A stretch of 64,000 nt of DNA, from NCBI RefSeq assembly GCF_003002925.1, contig NZ_PVTK01000001.1:868001-932000 (forward strand), in the 5' to 3' direction. The notes below the pieces were generated by a model, which worked only from the letters and a program-made list of their open reading frames with translations, was not told where the DNA came from and ran no database searches. Both the position numbers and the translations under genes were made by a program. Shown here in pieces: positions 1 to 7,847 of the stretch. Positions within the stretch are counted from its first letter, which is position 1; every line of letters begins with the position of its first letter. Origin of the DNA: Vreelandella songnenensis. GTDB taxonomy: Bacteria > Pseudomonadota > Gammaproteobacteria > Pseudomonadales > Halomonadaceae.

Positions 1-27
1 AGGTGGACGACCCAGAAGGATGAGCAA

Positions 28-711
28 ATGACCAAGATACTTCAGCGCAACCTGTATCGAGAAGTGGCCGATCGCATCGGTGATCTGATCGAGCATGGCG
101 AACTGGCGCCGGGCGAGCGCATTTCCGAAAAGCAGCTGTGCGAAAAATTCGGCGTATCGCGTACCCCCCTGCGCGAAGCGTTGAAGGTGCTGGCCACCGA
201 AGGGCTGATCGAGCTGTTGCCCAACCGCGGCGCACGCGTGGTGCGCTTGACGTTCAAGAAGGTCAAGGACACCTACGACCTGATGGCCGCGCTGGAAGGG
301 TTATCCGGCGAGCTTGCCTGCCAGCATATCAGCGATGCGGAAATCGCCGCCATTCGCCGGCTGCACAACAGTATGCTCGAGCACTACCGCCAGCAGGATC
401 TGAAGACGTACTTCGAACTCAACCGACAGATTCATGAAAGCATTCTGGCGGCGTCGCAAAATGAGGTACTTCAGGAGATGTACAGCAACCTCAGCCAGCG
501 CGTAAAGCGCGTGCGCTACTCCAAGAAGATGACCCAGGCGTTCTGGGATCGCGCAGTCAAGGATCATGAAAACATGATCAACGCCCTGGAAGCGCGCGAC
601 AGCCAGTTGCTTGGCCAGATTCTGCGCGACCACCTGTGCAACAAGCTGGAGGTAGCCACCCTGGCCGGTGTGATCGACGATGACGGGCCTCTTGAGGCGG
701 TCAACGGGTAA
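28..711 (+). CDS. GntR-family (FadR/FCD subfamily) transcriptional regulator
   Basis: A 227-residue DNA-binding regulator. Residues about 10-75 form a GntR winged helix-turn-helix (signature CEKFGVSRTPLREALKVL), and residues about 85-215 are an all-helical FCD ligand-binding domain, with His residues at the spacing typical of metal/carboxylate-binding FCD proteins. The start is supported by AAGGA 8 bases upstream. It ends 4 bases before the tail of glcC, so the two regulators converge. It probably controls genes lying left of the window rather than the glycolate operon. The ligand cannot be deduced. Family assignment is secure; the target is unknown. Confidence 0.9.
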   Translation: MTKILQRNLYREVADRIGDLIEHGELAPGERISEKQLCEKFGVSRTPLREALKVLATEGLIELLPNRGARVVRLTFKKVKDTYDLMAALEGLSGELACQHISDAEIAAIRRLHNSMLEHYRQQDLKTYFELNRQIHESILAASQNEVLQEMYSNLSQRVKRVRYSKKMTQAFWDRAVKDHENMINALEARDSQLLGQILRDHLCNKLEVATLAGVIDDDGPLEAVNG

Positions 712-715
712 GGCG

Positions 716-1492
716 CTACCAGGACTCGATGCGCATGGCCGAGCGCTCCAGGCGCTCGCTTTCGGCTTCAAGTTCGCGCAACAGCTCGCTGATACTGGTG
801 AGGTGCTCGAGCGCCACCCGCTTTGCCTGTTCGGCATCGCCCGCCACCACGGCATCGTGCAGCCGGGCGTGCTGGCGGTTGATCATCTCTCTGGGGCCTT
901 CGCGGTGATAAAGGTGCTTGACCGAGGCAAACACCGAACTCAGCAACAGGTCGGTCAAACTTTGCAGCGTGTGTACCAGTACCGGATTGTGCGAAGCCTG
1001 GGAAATCGCCAGATGAAAGGCGTGGTCCAGTCGCGCCAGCCGTTCCACCTCGATGGGCTCTGCCTGCTCGGCGTAGTCGGCCATCTCGCGGTAGCGCCGG
1101 GTGATCAGCACGCGGTCCATCGACGTGCCCCGCCGGGCCGCCAGAAACGCCGACTCGCCCTCCAGCAGCGCGCGCACTTCCAGAAGATCGAACAGCGTGC
1201 GCGGATGGTCGTTGAACAGGTGCATCAGCGGGCTGTGCTGGTGCATGGGCAGAAGCGACGCCACCGTGGAGCCGTGGCCCTGGCGGGTATCGATGATCTG
1301 CTTGCTGCGCAGAATCCGCAGGCCCTCGCGCAACGAGGCGCGCGACACCTTGAGCCGCTCGCACAGCCTGCGCTCTGAAGGCAGCAGCTGGCCCGGGCGG
1401 AACACGCCATCCAGAATCAGCTGCTCGAGCCGCGCCGCCACGTTTTCCGGCGTGCGCCGTCCGGCCACTCGCTTCTCGTTTGAAAGCGTCAT
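716..1492 (-). CDS. glcC: GlcC, GntR-family regulator of the glycolate operon
   Basis: A 258-residue FadR-subfamily GntR regulator, divergent from glcDEFG as in E. coli, where GlcC activates the operon in response to glycolate. The winged helix lies near residues 10-75 (motif CERLKVSRASLREGLRIL), followed by an FCD domain. The reading frame is open for 54 more codons upstream, but the ATG at 1492 is preceded by GAGGAGAG and gives the normal family length, so I chose it. The gene starts 237 bases from glcD, and two FadR-type palindromes lie in that gap. Assignment rests on family plus gene context. Confidence 0.88.
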   Translation of the reverse strand: MTLSNEKRVAGRRTPENVAARLEQLILDGVFRPGQLLPSERRLCERLKVSRASLREGLRILRSKQIIDTRQGHGSTVASLLPMHQHSPLMHLFNDHPRTLFDLLEVRALLEGESAFLAARRGTSMDRVLITRRYREMADYAEQAEPIEVERLARLDHAFHLAISQASHNPVLVHTLQSLTDLLLSSVFASVKHLYHREGPREMINRQHARLHDAVVAGDAEQAKRVALEHLTSISELLRELEAESERLERSAMRIESW

Positions 1493-1542
1493 GCTCTCTC
1501 CTCTCGAACCACCGGCTCGTCTTGCACCTTGAAAGCAGGCAG

Positions 1543-1628
1543 TGGTAAGACCTGTGGCAGCGGCTGCCAGCGCAGCGCTGCGGCAATCGCGATGCTTCGC
1601 TATCGTCGACCAATTACTGGTCTGACCA
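1543..1628. promoter_or_regulatory. Two FadR-type operator candidates in the glcC-glcD gap
   Basis: TGGTCTGACCA at 1618-1628 is a perfect TGGT-N3-ACCA palindrome. TGGTAAGACCT at 1543-1553 matches the same pattern with one mismatch. Their centres are 75 bases apart, close to seven helical turns. TGGT-N3-ACCA is the core recognised by FadR-subfamily GntR proteins, and GlcC is the obvious candidate. Binding itself is inferred. Confidence 0.5.
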
Positions 1629-1729
1629 TTGCACCACAGTCTGGACAGGCACACAAAAAAAGCTCAGATTGACGCTATTGCCCTACCGACCGTGCGGTTA
1701 CTTTCAACGATAAAAACTGGGATGTCGTG

Positions 1730-3229
1730 ATGAATATCCTCTTTGATGAGCGCCTTGATGGTGAGCTGGTACGCCGCGACAAGCACGAGGTCCTGACGGA
1801 CCTGCAGCAGGCCGTGCCCAGCATGACCCTGCTTCACCGCGAGGAAGATCTGCGCCCGTTCGAGTGTGACGGCCTGGCCGCCTACCGCGTTCTGCCCATG
1901 CTGGTGGCCCTGCCGGAAAGCCTTGACCAGGTGGAAATGCTGCTCAAGCGCTGCCATGCGCTGGACGTTCCGGTGGTGACCCGCGGCGCGGGCACCGGGC
2001 TTTCCGGGGGCGCGCTGCCGCTCGAGCAGGGTGTGCTTCTGGTAATGTCGCGCTTCAACAAGATCGTCAGCGTCGACCCCGACGCCCGCCTTGCCCGCGT
2101 GCAGCCCGGGGTGCGCAACCTGGCCATTTCCGAGGCGGCCGCCCCTTACGGGCTTTACTACGCGCCGGACCCCTCCTCCCAGATTGCCTGCTCCATTGGC
2201 GGTAACGTGGCGGAGAACGCCGGCGGCGTGCACTGCTTGAAGTACGGTCTGACCGTACATAACGTGCTGCGCGTGGATGTACTGACCATCGAAGGCGAAC
2301 GCATGACGCTCGGCGCCGAATCCCTCGACGCCCCGGGGTTTGATCTTCTTGCGCTGATGAACGGCTCGGAAGGCATGCTGGGGGTGGTGACCGAAATCAC
2401 CGTCAAGCTGCTGCCCAAACCCGAAACCGCCAAGGTGTTGATGGCAAGCTTTGACGATGTCGAGAAAGCGGGCCGTGCGGTGGGCGACATCATCGCGGCA
2501 GGCATCATTCCAGGCGGGCTCGAGATGATGGACAGGCTTGCCATCAAGGCCGCGGAGGATTTCGTTCGCGCGGGCTACCCGCTGGACGCCGAAGCCATCC
2601 TGCTGTGCGAGCTCGACGGCGTGGAGGCCGACGTCGACGACGACTGCGAAACGGTGCGCCGGGTACTCGAGAAAGCCGGGGCCACCCAGATCCAGCAGGC
2701 TCGCGACGAGCTCGAGCGGGCGAAATTCTGGGCCGGGCGCAAGAACGCCTTCCCGGCGGTGGGCCGCATGTCGCCGGACTACTACTGCATGGACGGCACC
2801 ATCCCGCGCCGCGAGCTGCCCCGCGTGCTCAAGGGCATTGCCGCGCTTTCCGAGCAGAGCGGCCTGGCGGTGGCCAACGTGTTTCACGCCGGCGACGGCA
2901 ACATGCACCCCTTGATACTGTTCGATGCCAACAAAGAGGGCGAGCTTGCGCTTGCCGAAGACGTGGGCGGCAAGATTCTGGAGCTGTGCGTAGCCGCCGG
3001 CGGTTCGATCACCGGCGAACACGGCGTGGGGCGTGAAAAGATCAATCAGATGTGCAGCCAGTTCCAGGCCGATGAGATCAGCGTGTTTCACGCGTTGAAA
3101 GCCGCCTTCGACGAGAAGCGCCTGCTGAACCCGGGCAAGAATATTCCCACGCTTGCGCGCTGTGCGGAATTTGGCGCCATGCACGTGCATAACAACGAAT
3201 TGCCACACCCGGAGCTTCCGCGCTTTTGA
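1730..3229 (+). CDS. glcD: Glycolate oxidase, FAD-binding subunit GlcD
   Basis: FAD-linked catalytic subunit that oxidises glycolate to glyoxylate, passing electrons to GlcF and the respiratory chain. It has 499 residues, as in E. coli. The PCMH-type FAD domain includes TRGAGTGLSGG near residue 84, and the C-terminal FAD-oxidase domain includes FHAGDGNMHP near residue 384. The N-terminus MNILFDERLDG aligns with E. coli GlcD, so I chose ATG 1730 over the in-frame GTG at 1727; the ribosome-binding site is weak. It is first gene of glcDEFG. No malate synthase (glcB) follows within the window. Confidence 0.96.
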   Translation: MNILFDERLDGELVRRDKHEVLTDLQQAVPSMTLLHREEDLRPFECDGLAAYRVLPMLVALPESLDQVEMLLKRCHALDVPVVTRGAGTGLSGGALPLEQGVLLVMSRFNKIVSVDPDARLARVQPGVRNLAISEAAAPYGLYYAPDPSSQIACSIGGNVAENAGGVHCLKYGLTVHNVLRVDVLTIEGERMTLGAESLDAPGFDLLALMNGSEGMLGVVTEITVKLLPKPETAKVLMASFDDVEKAGRAVGDIIAAGIIPGGLEMMDRLAIKAAEDFVRAGYPLDAEAILLCELDGVEADVDDDCETVRRVLEKAGATQIQQARDELERAKFWAGRKNAFPAVGRMSPDYYCMDGTIPRRELPRVLKGIAALSEQSGLAVANVFHAGDGNMHPLILFDANKEGELALAEDVGGKILELCVAAGGSITGEHGVGREKINQMCSQFQADEISVFHALKAAFDEKRLLNPGKNIPTLARCAEFGAMHVHNNELPHPELPRF

Positions 3230-3246
3230 TGGCACAAGGACACCCC

Positions 3247-4347
3247 ATGACCGATTTAGCGATTCACTCCGCCGACCGCGATATCGCCGACACCCTGTGT
3301 GACCAGGTACGCACAGCCTATGAAACGCGCACGCCGCTACGCATTGTCGGGGGCGACACCCGCGCCTTCTATGGCCGCCCGGTCGAAGGTCAGGCGCTTT
3401 GCCTGGCGGCGCACAGCGGTATCGTCTCCTACGACCCGGTAGAACTGGTGGTCACCGTGCGCGCCGGTACGCGTCTTGATGCCCTGCAAAGCGCGCTTTT
3501 CGAGCATCACCAGATGCTTCCTTTCGAGCCGCCGGTGTTTGGCGAACAGAGCACCATCGGTGGCGCGGTCGCCACCGGGCTTTCCGGCCCGCGCCGCCCC
3601 TGGGCGGGCGCGGCGCGGGATTTCGTGCTGGGCACGCGGGTCATCACCCAGGAAGGCAAGCTGCTGCGCTTTGGTGGCGAAGTCATGAAAAACGTGGCGG
3701 GGTACGATCTTTCCCGGCTGATGGCCGGTGCCCAAGGCACGCTTGGCGTGCTTGCAGATATCTCCTTCAAGGTGCTGCCCATTCCCACCGCCAGCCACTG
3801 TCTGCGCCTTTCCATGGGCGTTGATGATGCCTTGGGCAAGCTTGCCGAACTGGGCCGCCAGCCACTGCCTATTACCGCGGCGGCCTGGCATGCCGGCGAG
3901 CTTTTCATTCGCCTTGAAGGCGGTGAAAGCTCGGTGAAGGCCACCCGTGAACGTCTGGGCGGCGAGGCGCTGGACGCCGAGTTCTGGACGGCGCTGCGCG
4001 ATCATACGCTCGATTTCTTCACCCTGACCGAAGGCCAGGCGCTGTGGCGCCTGTCGCTGCCGCCCCATACGCCGCCGCTTTCGCTGGATATAGCCGAGAC
4101 CGATATCTTCTACGACTGGGCTGGCTGCCAGCGCTGGGTAAAGGCGGCGCTGGATGCCAAGACCCTGCGCGATGCCTGTCAGGCGGCCGGCGGGCATGCC
4201 ACCTGCTACACCCCCGAGGCCCAGGGCGGCGCGGCCGAACCTTTTACGGCGCTTAACGCCGTGGTGGAGAAGTATCACCGCAATCTGAAAACTCAGCTGG
4301 ATGCCCACGGTATTTTCAATCCCGGTCGTCTTTACGCGGCGTTTTAA
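3247..4347 (+). CDS. glcE: Glycolate oxidase, FAD-binding subunit GlcE
   Basis: Second flavin-binding subunit of glycolate oxidase, 366 residues. It carries the shorter PCMH FAD-binding domain (motifs IVSYDPVELVVTVRAGT, GLSGPRRPW and FGGEVMKNVAGYDLSRLM) and ends with FNPGRLY, as in GlcE. ATG 3247, preceded by AAGGA, is the most likely start. An ATG at 3229 overlapping the glcD stop (ATGA) is in frame and would add six residues, so translational coupling from there is an alternative. Co-transcribed with glcD and glcF. Confidence 0.94.
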   Translation: MTDLAIHSADRDIADTLCDQVRTAYETRTPLRIVGGDTRAFYGRPVEGQALCLAAHSGIVSYDPVELVVTVRAGTRLDALQSALFEHHQMLPFEPPVFGEQSTIGGAVATGLSGPRRPWAGAARDFVLGTRVITQEGKLLRFGGEVMKNVAGYDLSRLMAGAQGTLGVLADISFKVLPIPTASHCLRLSMGVDDALGKLAELGRQPLPITAAAWHAGELFIRLEGGESSVKATRERLGGEALDAEFWTALRDHTLDFFTLTEGQALWRLSLPPHTPPLSLDIAETDIFYDWAGCQRWVKAALDAKTLRDACQAAGGHATCYTPEAQGGAAEPFTALNAVVEKYHRNLKTQLDAHGIFNPGRLYAAF

Positions 4348-4361
4348 TCAGGAGAGCTGAT

Positions 4362-5591
4362 ATGCAAACGCATTTCACCGAGGCCGATCGTCAAAAGCCG
4401 CATATTCAGGAAGCCGAGCGCATTCTGCGCACCTGCGTGCACTGCGGGTTCTGTAACGCCACCTGCCCCACCTATCAGCTGCTGGGCGATGAGCGCGACG
4501 GCCCGCGCGGGCGCATCTACCTGATGAAGGAGCTGCTGGAGAGCCGTGACGATGACGACCAGGTCACCGAAGAGACGAGGCTGCACCTGGACCGCTGCCT
4601 GACCTGTCAGAACTGTGAAACCACCTGCCCGTCCGGCGTCGAGTATCACAAACTTCTCAACATCGGCCGGGCGGAGATCGAGCGCCGCGTACCGCGACCA
4701 CCGGCAGACCGCGCCCAGCGCTATGCGCTGCGCAAGATGATGGTCGAGCCCAAGCGCTTCAAGGCGCTGCTCACGCTGGGCCAGACCTTCAAGCCGCTGG
4801 TACCTGCCAAGCTGCGCAACAAGATGCCCGCCGCCCCGGTGGATGCCGGCAAGCGCCCCGCCACCCGGCACGCCCGCCGCATGCTGATTCTGGAAGGCTG
4901 CGTCCAGCCCGGCCTTTCGCCCAACACCAACGCGGCCACGGCGCGCCTGCTCGACCGCCTGGGTATCAGCCTGAGCCCGGTGAGCGAGGCCGGCTGCTGC
5001 GGGGCGATCGATTTTCACCTCAACGCCCAGGATGACGGCCGCGCTCGCATGCGCGCCAATATCGATGCCTGGTGGCCGCATATCGAGCAGGGCGTCGAAG
5101 CCATCGTGCAGACCGCCAGCGGCTGTGGGGCCTTCATCAAGGAGTATGGCTACATGCTCAAGGATGACCCGGCCTACGCTGAAAAGGCCAAGCGGGTCAG
5201 CATGCTGGCCAAGGATATTGTCGAGATACTGCGCGACGAGCCTCTGGAGTCGCTCAAGGTAGCCGAACCACAGCGGCTCGCCTTTCACTGCCCGTGTACG
5301 CTGCAGCACGCCCAGAAGCTCAACGGCGCGGTCGAAGGCGTGCTTACCAAGCTCGGCTTTGCGCTGACGCCGGTGCAGGATGCCCACCTGTGCTGCGGCT
5401 CGGCGGGTACCTACTCGATCACCCAGCCAGCGCTTGCCACCCAGCTGCGCGATAACAAGCTCAATGCCCTGGAAGCGGGCAATCCTGAGCTTATCGTGAC
5501 CGCCAACATTGGCTGCCAGACGCACTTGGCCGGTGCCAACCGCACGCCGGTGCGCCACTGGATAGAAGTCGTGGAGGCCGCGCTTGGCTGA
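4362..5591 (+). CDS. glcF: Glycolate oxidase iron-sulfur subunit GlcF
   Basis: Iron-sulfur electron-transfer subunit of membrane-associated glycolate oxidase, 409 residues (E. coli 407). Two ferredoxin-type clusters are visible: CVHCGFCNATCP near residue 25 and CLTCQNCETTCPSG near residue 78. Two CCG domains follow (GCCGAIDFH near 210, CCGSAGTY near 344), the usual cysteine-rich region that links to quinone or heterodisulfide-type chemistry. The start has AGGAGAG upstream and lies 14 bases after glcE. All expected cysteines are present. Confidence 0.95.
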   Translation: MQTHFTEADRQKPHIQEAERILRTCVHCGFCNATCPTYQLLGDERDGPRGRIYLMKELLESRDDDDQVTEETRLHLDRCLTCQNCETTCPSGVEYHKLLNIGRAEIERRVPRPPADRAQRYALRKMMVEPKRFKALLTLGQTFKPLVPAKLRNKMPAAPVDAGKRPATRHARRMLILEGCVQPGLSPNTNAATARLLDRLGISLSPVSEAGCCGAIDFHLNAQDDGRARMRANIDAWWPHIEQGVEAIVQTASGCGAFIKEYGYMLKDDPAYAEKAKRVSMLAKDIVEILRDEPLESLKVAEPQRLAFHCPCTLQHAQKLNGAVEGVLTKLGFALTPVQDAHLCCGSAGTYSITQPALATQLRDNKLNALEAGNPELIVTANIGCQTHLAGANRTPVRHWIEVVEAALG

Positions 5592-5667
5592 CAACGCTCC
5601 GCGCCTGCCCGGCGGGCGCGGCTTTAACCCCCTGAAACAACACTTTGTCCAACCACAGGAAACCGAT

Positions 5668-6069
5668 ATGCAAACCAAAGCGATTCTTGCCCTGACCGAT
5701 ATCAACAAGATACTGGATGCCGCGCAGAAAGAGGCCGACAGCAACGCCTGGCCGGTGACCATTGCCGTGGCCGACGATGGCGGCCACCTGCTGGCGCTGC
5801 GCCGCCTGGATGGCGCTGCGCCCTTCAGCGCCGAAGTGGCCACTCACAAGGCGCGCAATGCAGCGCTGGGCCGCAAGGAGACCCAGGTGTTCGAAGAGAT
5901 GATCAACGGCGGGCGCACGGCATTTGTGACCGCCCCTCTACAGGGTCTTCTTTCCGGCGGCGTGCCGGTCATCGTGGATGGCCAGGTGATCGGCTCGGTC
6001 GGTATTTCCGGCGTGAAGCCCGAACAGGATGTGCAGATCGCCAAGGCGGGTGTCAGCGCGATCGCCTGA
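5668..6069 (+). CDS. glcG: GlcG/HbpS-family protein
   Basis: A 133-residue member of the GlcG/HbpS (DUF336) family, the accessory protein encoded in glc operons. Its exact role in glycolate use is not established; some relatives bind heme or cobalamin. Motifs include VADDGGHLLALRRLDGA and the C-terminal GSVGISGVKPEQDVQIAKAG. The frame stays open upstream into glcF, but ATG 5668 with CAGGAAA before it gives the normal family length. Last gene of glcDEFG, followed directly by a terminator. Confidence 0.9.
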   Translation: MQTKAILALTDINKILDAAQKEADSNAWPVTIAVADDGGHLLALRRLDGAAPFSAEVATHKARNAALGRKETQVFEEMINGGRTAFVTAPLQGLLSGGVPVIVDGQVIGSVGISGVKPEQDVQIAKAGVSAIA

Positions 6070-6091
6070 CAGGTGTTACGAGCGCACACAA

Positions 6092-6120
6092 AAAACCCCG
6101 GATCAAGGATCCGGGGTTTT
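6092..6120. terminator. Bidirectional rho-independent terminator
   Basis: A 13-base stem (AAAACCCCGGATC pairs with GATCCGGGGTTTT) with a 3-base AAG loop, and with A and T tracts on its two flanks. It ends glcDEFG on the plus strand and can also stop the tRNA operon arriving on the minus strand. Confidence 0.9.
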
Positions 6121-6193
6121 GGAATTTGTTCGGTATCAACCGATAGTTTTCAAGATAATTACTTGAAAACGAGTACTTGATACTAGTGCTTAA

Positions 6194-6270
6194 TGGCGGA
6201 CCGGACGAGACTCGAACTCGCGACCTCCGGCGTGACAGGCCGGCATTCTAACCAACTGAACTACCGGTCC
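6194..6270 (-). tRNA. tRNA-Asp (GTC)
   Basis: A 77-base cloverleaf on the minus strand, beginning GGACCGGTAG and with the CCA encoded. The anticodon loop reads CTGTCAC, giving anticodon GTC. It is identical over its full length to the Asp copies at 6451 and 6567 and is the promoter-distal gene of the five-tRNA cluster. Confidence 0.97.
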
Positions 6271-6321
6271 ACTAATAAGGCACTTTCTAACACTATTACA
6301 ACCATTTAAAAGGACTTTAAA

Positions 6322-6397
6322 TGGTGGGTGGTACTGGGTTCGAACCAGTGACCCCCAGCTTGTAAGGCTGGTGCTCTCCCAACTGAGCTAACCACCC
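6322..6397 (-). tRNA. tRNA-Val (TAC)
   Basis: A 76-base cloverleaf on the minus strand beginning GGGTGGTTAGCTCAG, with CCA encoded. The anticodon loop CTTACAA gives TAC, which reads valine. It is identical to the copy at 6704. Confidence 0.97.
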
Positions 6398-6450
6398 GGG
6401 GTGTTGATGTTTAATCAACCGATTTTCATCAACCAATCAGCAAGTTATCG

Positions 6451-6527
6451 TGGCGGACCGGACGAGACTCGAACTCGCGACCTCCGGCGTGACAGGCCGG
6501 CATTCTAACCAACTGAACTACCGGTCC
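6451..6527 (-). tRNA. tRNA-Asp (GTC)
   Basis: Second of three identical tRNA-Asp genes on the minus strand, with anticodon GTC and encoded CCA. It is separated from its neighbours by short AT-rich spacers. Confidence 0.97.
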
Positions 6528-6566
6528 GAATAGCGATAACTGCTTTAAAGTAGGTGGGCGTGATGA

Positions 6567-6643
6567 TGGCGGACCGGACGAGACTCGAACTCGCGACCTC
6601 CGGCGTGACAGGCCGGCATTCTAACCAACTGAACTACCGGTCC
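6567..6643 (-). tRNA. tRNA-Asp (GTC)
   Basis: Third identical tRNA-Asp gene on the minus strand, with anticodon GTC and encoded CCA. It is second in transcription order, after the Val gene at 6704. Confidence 0.97.
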
Positions 6644-6703
6644 GCTGTTACATCATGCTGATGCTACTTTGATACTGCTTCACATTTCCAGGCCATCTTG
6701 CGA

Positions 6704-6779
6704 TGGTGGGTGGTACTGGGTTCGAACCAGTGACCCCCAGCTTGTAAGGCTGGTGCTCTCCCAACTGAGCTAACCACCC
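6704..6779 (-). tRNA. tRNA-Val (TAC)
   Basis: First gene of the tRNA cluster in transcription order, with anticodon TAC and encoded CCA. Its sequence is identical to the Val copy at 6322. A strong promoter begins 20 bases upstream. Confidence 0.97.
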
Positions 6780-6798
6780 GCTGGTCACGTGGCGCTGC

Positions 6799-6826
6799 AT
6801 TCTACAGAAGCCTACCGGGATGTCAA
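6799..6826 (-). promoter_or_regulatory. Sigma-70 promoter of the Val/Asp tRNA operon
   Basis: On the minus strand a perfect -35 TTGACA (6821-6826) and a -10 TAGAAT (6799-6804) are separated by 16 bases. A GC-rich GCAGCGCC stretch follows, resembling the stringent-control discriminator of stable-RNA promoters. The first tRNA starts about 20 bases downstream of the -10 box. Confidence 0.85.
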
Positions 6827-6867
6827 CACGTTATGTTTAAACTTTATGATTTAAACCAGCGCGTTGC

Positions 6868-7629
6868 TCACCCTGCCGAAGGCGTTCCATGAGCGCGGAC
6901 GAAGGATGCCGCAAGTAGGGCCGCTTCGTCAATCAAAAACTCATGTTTCACCCCTGACGCCTTTCGCGGCTTGAAGTCATGGTCGCCATCGGCAAGCCAG
7001 GCAAGGCGCGTTTGCGGGGCAAGCGGGTAACCTTCCACCTCTTCCCGAGTGCCAAACGGGTCGCGCTCGCCTTGAAGCACCAGCAGCGGGCAGTGAATAT
7101 CACTCCAGTGGCCCAGGCGCAGCGCCTCCGGCTTCTTGGGCGGGTGAAACGGGTAGCCGGCAACCACTACACCGGGGCAGTTGGCGTCTTCTATCTCACC
7201 GCGGTGCACCCCACTGGCAAACAGCGTGGCAATACGCCCACCCATGGATTTGCCCCCCCCCCAGAGCGGCTGGCTACTCATGGGTTCAAGCAAACGGTAC
7301 CAGGCGACGAAGTGCTCAAGCGTGCGTTCGACGCGGGGCGGCGGGCGGCGCTTTCCCTGCTCCAGCATCTGCTGCATGTAGGGAAAGTCGATCGCCAGCA
7401 CCTGAATGCCGTGCTCGGCAAGCGCTCTGATGATCTGCTGCATGAATGCCGATTGATGCCCGGCGCCAGCGCCGTGAGCCCATAAAATTCGCCCATGGCG
7501 CGGCTGCCCTACCACCGCCAGAGGCCCCAGGCCTTCTACCCGCAGGCGCGGCGCAGCAGACTCCTCTAGCGCTGCGGCCAGCGCATCTGGCAAAACCGGC
7601 GTGTAGTCTGCATAGGCATGCTGAGTCAC
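6868..7629 (-). CDS. KANL3/Tex30-type alpha/beta hydrolase
   Basis: A 253-residue alpha/beta-hydrolase-fold protein. Seen directly: the oxyanion-region motif WAHGAGAGHQS, the nucleophile elbow GGKSMGGR (Ser), the acid-loop motif LQGERDPFG and the late histidine in DGDHDFKP. Together these give an apparently complete Ser-Asp-His triad. The pattern fits the KANL3/Tex30 family (dienelactone-hydrolase-like), whose bacterial substrate is unknown. The start is GTG at 7629, supported by AAGGAG 8 bases upstream. It stands alone, divergent from the CcoI-like gene, with no signal peptide. Confidence 0.83.
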   Translation of the reverse strand: MTQHAYADYTPVLPDALAAALEESAAPRLRVEGLGPLAVVGQPRHGRILWAHGAGAGHQSAFMQQIIRALAEHGIQVLAIDFPYMQQMLEQGKRRPPPRVERTLEHFVAWYRLLEPMSSQPLWGGGKSMGGRIATLFASGVHRGEIEDANCPGVVVAGYPFHPPKKPEALRLGHWSDIHCPLLVLQGERDPFGTREEVEGYPLAPQTRLAWLADGDHDFKPRKASGVKHEFLIDEAALLAASFVRAHGTPSAG

Positions 7630-7847
7630 TGTTTGATCTCCTTTGGGGTAGTGGGTCGCATTTTGGCGGTTTTCGGCGTCTCCTGCGCGTTAAATTCGCC
7701 CCTTAGGCTGCGATCCTGCTAACCTTTTCAAACCGTTAAATACGGGCTTTCGATTCACCCTACTGCACCGGGCCTTGGCCTGAAGGACATCCGTTTGGCT
7801 GAGAAAACGCTGATGCGCCGGTTATCTCAAGAGTGGATAGCCAGGGC

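Noticed and set aside
1664-3235. 523-codon open frame antisense to glcD
   Set aside because: It mirrors the GC-rich codon pattern of glcD, and glcD has full-length family similarity.
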